A stretch of DNA of 13,341 nucleotides from NCBI GenBank assembly GCA_009787685.1, contig WQSV01000017.1:1337-14677 (forward strand). Direction: 5' to 3'. The stretch comes from Bacillota bacterium (GTDB lineage: Bacteria > Bacillota > Clostridia > Christensenellales > Pumilibacteraceae). The translations under genes and the position numbers were made by a program. The notes beneath the pieces were generated by a model, which saw only the letters and a list, made by a program, of their open reading frames with translations, searched no databases and had not been told where the DNA came from. This document shows, piece by piece, positions 8,973-13,341 of the stretch; the stretch's first letter is position 1; every line of letters begins with the position of its first letter.

Positions 8973-8993
8973 ATGCAAATTATTATACCACAC
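8973..8993 (-). promoter_or_regulatory. Extended -10 promoter of the purC operon, probably giving a leaderless mRNA
   Basis: On the minus strand TGGTATAAT occurs just before purC. The hexamer TATAAT (8987-8982) is a perfect -10 consensus and the preceding TGG supplies the extended -10 element. The hexamer 17 nt upstream, TATTAT, is a poor -35, which is usual for extended -10 promoters. The interval from the box to the ATG is 9 nt, so a start 6-9 nt downstream falls between about 8976 and the ATG itself. That leaves no room for a ribosome binding site. The position is seen; promoter activity and the start site are inferred. Confidence 0.6.
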
Positions 8994-9108
8994 ATTTCAA
9001 AAAAATAATAGCGTTTTTATATGGGAAAACATAATTTATTCAAAAAAAAATTATAACATTATTTATGATACCCTGTAGTATTGGATAGTGTCTACTTTTG
9101 AACACAAA

Positions 9109-9177
9109 CTTCCACCCAATCACAATCTATGCCCAGTTAATTATTCTTGATTGGAAGACTACATCTCAAGCCCTTCC
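9109..9177 (-). repeat. Three alternating GGAAG/CTTCC arms between sod and purC
   Basis: Reading the minus strand, GGAAG (9177-9173), CTTCC (9157-9153) and GGAAG (9113-9109) occur in order. The middle arm could pair with either outer one. The pairing with the distal arm is longer, because AATCA (9152-9148) matches TGATT (9122-9118), giving two 5-bp helices separated by a 4-nt bulge. No U-tract follows directly, so this is not an ordinary terminator. It could be a switchable RNA fold or chance. The rest of the 8994-9180 intergenic region is AT-rich with no recognisable gene or known riboswitch motif. Confidence 0.25.
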
Positions 9178-9180
9178 TAT

Positions 9181-9816
9181 TTAGGTTAATATTTTGTTGA
9201 AGTTTGATTCGGCTTGGGTTGGGTTTAGGATTTTTAGGAAGTTGTCTACGTAGTCTGATCGGATGTTGTGGTATTTTAGGTAGTAGGCATGTTCCCAGAT
9301 ATCTATTAGGATTATTGGAAAAAGGTTATAGGGGATAACTGTGTCTTGATTTTTGGTGTTGACAATTTGGATGTTGCCACATTTTTCTGCGACCAGCCAA
9401 GTGTAGCCAGAACCAAAAACGCTTGTGGCATGTTTTTTAAACTCGTCTTTAAACGCATCAAAACTACCAAATCTAGAATTGATGGCTTTAATCAAATTTG
9501 GTGCGCTCGCACTATTCATTTGTCCTCCATTTTGAAGACCTGCAAAAAACAAGTTGTGATTATAGATTCCACCGCCATTGTTAATAACCGCCCTTCTTAT
9601 TGTCTTAGGCAGTTGATTTGAATAATAAATTAATTGCTCTAGTGTCCAATGGTGAAATTGCGGATAATTATTGAGAGCCTCATTTAGATTGCTAACATAG
9701 GTCTGCAAGTGTTTGTCGTGATGCAATTGCATTGTTTGTTTGTCAATGAACGGCTCTAGAGCATCATAGGCATAAGGCAATGGTATTAATTTAAACGGAT
9801 AGTTATTATTTCCCAT
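9181..9816 (-). CDS. Superoxide dismutase, Mn/Fe family (manganese-type signature, divergent)
   Basis: This 211-residue protein belongs to the Mn/Fe superoxide dismutase family, which converts superoxide to hydrogen peroxide and oxygen. The N-terminal domain begins PLPYAYDALEPFIDKQTMQL, almost the standard sequence. All four metal ligands are present: His32 (LHHDKH), His87 (YNHNLFF), and Asp172 and His176 (DIWEHAYYL). The gateway residues His36 and Tyr40 are also kept. Gln157 in NQD, together with Gly at the position before the second ligand motif, points to the manganese type. Several conserved aromatic residues near the active site differ: Phe91 where Trp is usual, Tyr138 in GSGY where Trp is usual, and Leu for Gly before IDIWEH. 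There is no signal peptide, so it should be cytosolic. No clear ribosome binding site or promoter precedes the ATG at 9816. Specific activity and metal preference are uncertain. Confidence 0.9.
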   Translation of the reverse strand: MGNNNYPFKLIPLPYAYDALEPFIDKQTMQLHHDKHLQTYVSNLNEALNNYPQFHHWTLEQLIYYSNQLPKTIRRAVINNGGGIYNHNLFFAGLQNGGQMNSASAPNLIKAINSRFGSFDAFKDEFKKHATSVFGSGYTWLVAEKCGNIQIVNTKNQDTVIPYNLFPIILIDIWEHAYYLKYHNIRSDYVDNFLKILNPTQAESNFNKILT

Positions 9817-9938
9817 GCTTATGTCTATGCAACAATTTTATTGATTATTCGCGTTTTTTTTTGAAAATAAGAACTAATTTGACCGATTCATACCCATGTT
9901 CCTCAATTCGATTTTACTTACAAAAAACTATATATTAT

Positions 9939-10463
9939 TTAAGCATTAATGACATTAACTTGACACATTTTCATTGTTGTTAGGGCGGCGTTGTGGCTTT
10001 CAATTGTCACCCCTGCACATGCTTTTGCGTCAACTGTCACTTTTGTTTCTGGCAATTGCGCTTTTAAAATTAGAGAGTTTGAAACAACACAAATGTCAGT
10101 GCAGAGTCCGCAAAGCTCTATTTCATCATAATTTTTTGCAAGCTCTGTAACACGTTTTGCAAGTTCTAGAGAACCAAATGTTGGTTTGTCGAAAATTTCG
10201 CAATCAGTCGAATCTAATTCACTGATTATTTCATGTCCTGCTGTCCCTTTGACACAATGAAGAACAGGGAGATTCTTTCCTTCTTGAGTTGAAAGATAGT
10301 TTTCAAAATGAGTGTCCCTTGTGAAAAGAATCGTGTTTCCATTTTTTTTGTGGCTTTCGATTTTCTCTTTCACATAAGGCACTATCTTTTGAGCTTCAAC
10401 ATTCCCAAGACTCCCCGTCACAAAGTCGTTCTGCATATCAACGACAATCAATAATTTTTTCAT
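9939..10463 (-). CDS. Cysteine hydrolase of the nicotinamidase/isochorismatase family
   Basis: The 174-residue protein has the fold-typical opening MKKLLIVVDMQNDFVTGSLG. The catalytic triad can be read as Asp9 (VVDMQNDF), Lys93 (FDKPTFGS) and Cys125 (LCGLCTDICVVSN), and the last motif also carries the usual cis-peptide region. The best guess is nicotinamidase, releasing nicotinic acid and ammonia for NAD salvage. Of the metal ligands in true nicotinamidases, Asp50, His52 and His69 (LHCVKGTAGHE) are present, but the middle histidine appears to be replaced in NYLS. Another amide substrate is therefore possible. The ATG at 10463 is chosen because AAGGAG lies 10 nt upstream and the protein then starts exactly at the family N-terminus; the open frame continues to 10529 through the promoter. 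It is separated from copA by 81 nt and has its own promoter. Confidence 0.85.
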   Translation of the reverse strand: MKKLLIVVDMQNDFVTGSLGNVEAQKIVPYVKEKIESHKKNGNTILFTRDTHFENYLSTQEGKNLPVLHCVKGTAGHEIISELDSTDCEIFDKPTFGSLELAKRVTELAKNYDEIELCGLCTDICVVSNSLILKAQLPETKVTVDAKACAGVTIESHNAALTTMKMCQVNVINA

Positions 10464-10500
10464 TTTTTTGTTTCTCCTTAAGTTTCTTAGTATAATAAAC

Positions 10501-10529
10501 AGTGTAGCAAAAAAGGCATGTCGCGTCAA
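10501..10529 (-). promoter_or_regulatory. Promoter of the cysteine hydrolase gene
   Basis: On the minus strand TTGACG (10529-10524) and TACACT (10506-10501) are separated by 17 nt, a good match to a sigma-70/sigma-A promoter (5/6 and 4/6). Transcription would start near 10494 and give a leader of about 30 nt containing the AAGGAG site. The hydrolase can thus be expressed separately from copA. Confidence 0.65.
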
Positions 10530-10541
10530 CTGTCTTGACAG
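10525..10541. promoter_or_regulatory. Overlapping palindromes abutting the -35 box (possible operator)
   Basis: The + strand reads CTGTCTTGACAG at 10530-10541, two perfect 5-bp arms around TT. It overlaps a second inverted pair, GTCAA (10525-10529) and TTGAC (10535-10539). The first palindrome touches the -35 box of the hydrolase promoter, where a regulator could act. It lies 3 nt beyond the copA stop and lacks a T-tract, so it is not a terminator. I do not recognise it as a known operator. Confidence 0.35.
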
Positions 10542-10544
10542 GTA

Positions 10545-12815
10545 TTATTTTAATTTCATTCTTTTTATTCTCAAAACATTCAGAAGAACTGATATTGAAC
10601 TAAAACTCATAGCTAAAGCGGCGATCATTGGATCCATTTGAACACCAATTGGATAAAGCACTCCCGCGGCGATTGGAATTCCAAGCATGTTATAGAAAAA
10701 TGCCCAAAAGAGGTTTTGCTTAATGTTTCGCATTGTTCTTTTTGAAAGGGTTATTGCTTTCACAACTCCCATCAAATCCCCGCTCATGAGAACTATTTGA
10801 GCAGACTCAATTGCAACATCTGTTCCGCTTCCAATGGCAATTCCAATATCGGCTTGAACTAATGCGGGAGCATCATTTATTCCATCTCCAACCATTGCAA
10901 CCTTTTTCCCTTGTTCTTGAAGTTTCTTGACATTCATCGCTTTGTCTTCTGGAAGAACTTCCGAAAGCACCGTTTCAATGCCAGCTTCACGTGCGACAGC
11001 TTCAGCTGTTCGACGATTATCACCAGTCAACATGATAACTTCAAGTCCCATTTCTTTCAGCCTTGCAATTGCTTCTTTGCTTGTTGGTTTTATCACGTCA
11101 GCAACCGCAATAACACCACCAAGATTTCCGTCGATTGAAACAAACATCGGTGTCTTGCCCTCTCCAGACAATCTGTCGCAGTCTTTTTCATACTCTGTCA
11201 CACACACTTCACTGTTTTTCATCAATTTTGCGTTGCCAATGAGAATTTTTTTCTTGTCAAGCATCGCTCGTATTCCTTGTCCAGTGATTGCTTCAAAGTC
11301 TGTTGTGTCTTTCAAAACTCCGAATTTATCAAGTCCACTTTTCACGATTGCTTCACCCAAAGGATGTTCTGAATTTTTCTCACATGACGCGGCTATCTCC
11401 AAAAGTTCATCATTATTGAAGCTTCCATAAGTCACGATGTCTGTGACATAAGGCTTTCCCTCTGTGATAGTTCCCGTTTTGTCAAGAACGACTGTTGTTA
11501 TTTTATGGGCAGTTTCCAATGACTCCCCGCCTTTTATCAAGATACCATTTTCCGCACCCTTGCCTGTCCCAACCATGATTGCCGTTGGAGTCGCAAGCCC
11601 TAATGCACATGGACATGCGATAACAAGAACAGAAACCAAGATGACGAGCGAAAATGGAAACGCATCATAGTTCCCTGCAATCAAACCATAGGTCAGCCAT
11701 GCGCCAAATGCAAGAAGTGCAATCAAGATAACAATGTGAGTGAAGTGCCCGGAAATTTTGTCAGCTATTCGTGCGATTGGCGCTTTTGATGACTGGGCAT
11801 CTTCGACTAGCTTAACTATTTGGGCAAGAACAGTATCTGCACCAATTTTTGTTGCTTTATATTTTATTGAACCGTTTTTGTTAATGCTCGCTCCAATTAT
11901 TTTGTCGCCCTCTTTTTTTGATATTGGCATGCTCTCGCCCGTTAGCATTGATTCGTCAACCGAAGTCACTCCATCCAAAACTATGCCATCAACTGGCATT
12001 TTTTCGCCCGGTCGGACTAGAAGAGTGTCTCCAACTTTAACGTTTTCAATCGCGACTTCTGTCTCGTTCCCACAGCAGCTAATTACCGTTGCAGTCTTTG
12101 GTGCAAGACCCATCAGCTTCTTGATTGCTTCGCTTGTTTTTCCTTTTGTTTTGCTCTCGAGGTATTTTCCAAGAAGAATGAGGGTTATGATTACCGCGGC
12201 GGTTTCAAAATAGAACATTCCATGGAGCATTCCATGCCCGTCATGAATGATATTGTCAATCATGAGATAGATGCTAAAAGCGGTTGCGACTGTCACACCC
12301 TTTGCAATAAGACTGTCCATGTTTGCTTTCCCACGAAATAATGACTTGAAACCACGAGTAAAAATCTTGTGGTTAATTGCGAGAACTGGAATTGTCAAAA
12401 CAAGCTGAGTCACTCCGTTAAAAATTGGAAAATTTAATGGATTGAGATACCTCGGAACATCCCATTCAAACCAATGAAACATCATTGGAATCATTGAGAA
12501 AAGGAATAATGGAATTGTGAAAATAGCCGACCAGAGAAATCTTTTCCAAAGCGCTTTCATCTCACTCTGCTTTCTTTTTTCTTTGTCTTCTGCTTCGTTT
12601 TCTTTCGGCAAGCTCAAAGTAAAGCCAAGACCTTTGGCCGCCTTGAAAATATCTTCCATCAAAAGAGATGTCTCGTCAAATTCGACAGTCAATTTTTCAG
12701 TTGCAAAATTGACTGTCGATAAGGACACCCCTTCAAGTTTCGCAACAGCTTTTTCAATATTATTAGCACACGCAGCACAATGCATGCCAGTTATTGTTAA
12801 GGATAACTTTGTCAT
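10545..12815 (-). CDS. copA: Copper-exporting P1B-type ATPase
   Basis: CopA pumps Cu(I) out of the cytosol using ATP. From the ATG at 12815 the protein has 756 residues, typical for a form with one metal-binding domain. One HMA domain (residues 1-70) carries GMHCAAC with Cys13 and Cys16. Eight membrane segments are expected, the first near residues 92-112. The transmembrane copper site shows CPC (401-403), YN (708-709) and MSFSS (736-740), which together indicate Cu(I). Catalytic motifs are TGES (292-295, actuator), DKTGT with phosphorylated Asp445, SEHP (483-485) and GDGIND (643-648). The open frame begins at 12851, but those extra residues are encoded by the promoter. The ATG at 12824 lies inside the -10 box, so 12815 is preferred. 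No copper chaperone or CsoR/CopY-type regulator gene is adjacent, and I see no cop-box palindrome. Confidence 0.96.
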   Translation of the reverse strand: MTKLSLTITGMHCAACANNIEKAVAKLEGVSLSTVNFATEKLTVEFDETSLLMEDIFKAAKGLGFTLSLPKENEAEDKEKRKQSEMKALWKRFLWSAIFTIPLFLFSMIPMMFHWFEWDVPRYLNPLNFPIFNGVTQLVLTIPVLAINHKIFTRGFKSLFRGKANMDSLIAKGVTVATAFSIYLMIDNIIHDGHGMLHGMFYFETAAVIITLILLGKYLESKTKGKTSEAIKKLMGLAPKTATVISCCGNETEVAIENVKVGDTLLVRPGEKMPVDGIVLDGVTSVDESMLTGESMPISKKEGDKIIGASINKNGSIKYKATKIGADTVLAQIVKLVEDAQSSKAPIARIADKISGHFTHIVILIALLAFGAWLTYGLIAGNYDAFPFSLVILVSVLVIACPCALGLATPTAIMVGTGKGAENGILIKGGESLETAHKITTVVLDKTGTITEGKPYVTDIVTYGSFNNDELLEIAASCEKNSEHPLGEAIVKSGLDKFGVLKDTTDFEAITGQGIRAMLDKKKILIGNAKLMKNSEVCVTEYEKDCDRLSGEGKTPMFVSIDGNLGGVIAVADVIKPTSKEAIARLKEMGLEVIMLTGDNRRTAEAVAREAGIETVLSEVLPEDKAMNVKKLQEQGKKVAMVGDGINDAPALVQADIGIAIGSGTDVAIESAQIVLMSGDLMGVVKAITLSKRTMRNIKQNLFWAFFYNMLGIPIAAGVLYPIGVQMDPMIAALAMSFSSISVLLNVLRIKRMKLK

Positions 12816-12822
12816 ATTTTTC

Positions 12823-12851
12823 ATAATAACACATTCAAAACAAAAAAGCAA
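12823..12851 (-). promoter_or_regulatory. copA promoter, probably giving a leaderless mRNA
   Basis: On the minus strand TTGCTT (12851-12846) and TATTAT (12828-12823) are 17 nt apart, and TGT in front of TATTAT makes an extended -10. The box ends 7 nt before the ATG at 12815, so transcription should begin at or beside the start codon. No ribosome binding site is visible. The -35 bases overlap the terminator of the upstream gene. Position is seen; activity is inferred. Confidence 0.55.
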
Positions 12852-12883
12852 CTCTTGTTACTTTGTTTTTTTCAAGAGTTGCT
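12842..12883 (-). terminator. Intrinsic terminator after the symporter-like gene
   Basis: On the minus strand AGCAACTCTTG (12883-12873) and CAAGAGTTGCT (12857-12847) form a perfect 11-bp inverted repeat with a 15-nt A-rich loop, followed by TTTTTTG. The repeat begins about 30 nt after the stop at 12915, as expected for a rho-independent terminator. The downstream arm also holds the copA -35 bases. Confidence 0.85.
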
Positions 12884-12914
12884 ACTTTTGGTTGTTGTTT
12901 CAATGAATAATTTT

Positions 12915-13341
12915 TTATTCTACAGTATTTGTTTCACCGCTTACCGCTTCTTCTGTTGTGTCGGATACTGTATTGTTTTCCTCAGTTCTATCGTTTAACG
13001 TTTCCTCACTCGTTTCTCCACCAACTCCGCTTACAACGGCAACCGCTCGTCTTCTAAAAATCTTTTTGTGGACATTTAACATATAACATGTTAATAGTGC
13101 AAGATAGACCGCAACGACGGCAAAAATCCAAATAAAATGCAATCCGCTCGCGGCCATTTGAACGAATATAATGAGTGGAAACGCAAGAGGAACAGCTCCT
13201 GCTGAACCCATGACAAGATCCTCCGAGACTGGTGTTTTGAGATGCGGATCAATCTCTCGAGTCAAAATTGTTCCGCATGAAATTGTTCCCGTCATCGTTC
13301 CATACATCGCCAAAAATGCTTCATCTTTATAAGCAGGGAAA
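12915..13341 (-). CDS. C-terminal part of a membrane carrier, probably a sodium/glutamate symporter (N-terminus outside window)
   Basis: The reading frame is open to the right edge, so only the last 141 residues are visible. A possible TTG start at 13313 is not the real start, because codons upstream (reading FPAYKDEAF) continue without a stop. The sequence AMYGTMTGTISCGTILTREI followed by DPHLKTPVSEDL resembles, from memory, the conserved segment of clostridial sodium:glutamate symporters (a TGT motif, then an LLREIDP-like stretch). Two hydrophobic membrane segments follow, at about residues 43-63 and 67-89 of the fragment. A positive cluster KKIFRRR suggests that the C-terminus is cytosolic. 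The last 40 or so residues are hydrophilic and rich in Glu, Thr and Ser (for example NDRTEENNTVSDTTEE), probably disordered. It is followed by a strong terminator. The family name is a moderate guess; a transporter C-terminus is firm. Confidence 0.55.
   Translation of the reverse strand, partial: FPAYKDEAFLAMYGTMTGTISCGTILTREIDPHLKTPVSEDLVMGSAGAVPLAFPLIIFVQMAASGLHFIWIFAVVAVYLALLTCYMLNVHKKIFRRRAVAVVSGVGGETSEETLNDRTEENNTVSDTTEEAVSGETNTVE

Noticed and set aside
9050..9055. A second TATAAT box on the minus strand upstream of purC, followed by nine T residues
   Set aside because: No acceptable -35 hexamer lies 16-18 nt upstream. The box near purC is better supported, although this one could be a minor upstream promoter.
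9067..9083. ATACCC-N-TATTGG stretch resembling half of a CsoR-type operator
   Set aside because: Only one half-site fits, and it lies before the purine operon, far from copA.
8994..9180. Purine-sensing riboswitch or PurR box before purC
   Set aside because: I could not find the conserved guanine-riboswitch core or a CGAA-type PurBox; a covariance-model search would settle it.
9817..9938. Promoter or small gene between the cysteine hydrolase and sod
   Set aside because: The region is AT-rich with a nine-A run, but no hexamer pair with proper spacing, no Shine-Dalgarno sequence and no open frame of note is visible.
10927..12213. Several + strand open frames of 75-167 residues opposite copA
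   Set aside because: They mirror the codon pattern of copA and have no coherent domains or ribosome binding sites.

Overview
The window is a compact, AT-rich stretch of bacterial chromosome with every recognisable gene on the minus strand, so transcription runs from high to low coordinates. The low GC, strong AGGAGG-type ribosome binding sites inside operons, and a Gram-positive-type PurF (cleavable propeptide plus an iron-sulfur cysteine set) suggest a low-GC Bacillota, perhaps an uncultured clostridial lineage. That placement is inference from sequence character, not from a marker gene.

In order of transcription: (1) 13341-12915 holds the C-terminal part of a membrane carrier that looks like a sodium/glutamate symporter, followed by a strong intrinsic terminator (12883-12842). 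(2) 12815-10545 is a full copper P1B-ATPase, copA. Its promoter reuses the terminator's downstream arm, and its -10 box lies so close to the ATG that the mRNA is probably leaderless. (3) 10463-9939 is a cysteine hydrolase of the nicotinamidase/isochorismatase family, with its own promoter and an adjoining palindrome. (4) 9816-9181 is a divergent Mn/Fe superoxide dismutase. (5) From 8972 to the left edge runs a tightly packed nucleotide operon: purC, purB, purA, purF, carA, guaA and pyrG, the last cut by the window edge. Gaps are 4-67 nt, and there are two TAATG stop/start overlaps (purC/purB and purF/carA).

The operon joins several pathways. PurF commits PRPP to purine synthesis, PurC and PurB act in the middle of the IMP pathway, PurB and PurA make AMP from IMP, and GuaA makes GMP from XMP. 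CarA feeds ammonia to carbamoyl phosphate synthesis and PyrG makes CTP. Its last four genes, purF-carA-guaA-pyrG, all encode glutamine amidotransferases: one class II (Ntn) enzyme followed by three class I (Cys-His-Glu) enzymes. The genes for partner steps (carB, guaB, purD/E/L/M/N/H) are not in the window.

The most interesting observations are the run of four amidotransferases, the predicted leaderless starts of the two promoter-proximal genes copA and purC (while genes inside the operon have clear Shine-Dalgarno sequences), and the overlap of a terminator arm with the copA -35 region. I see no tRNA, rRNA, CRISPR array, insertion sequence or convincing riboswitch. No unknown multi-gene system is evident; most of the window is recognisable housekeeping metabolism.
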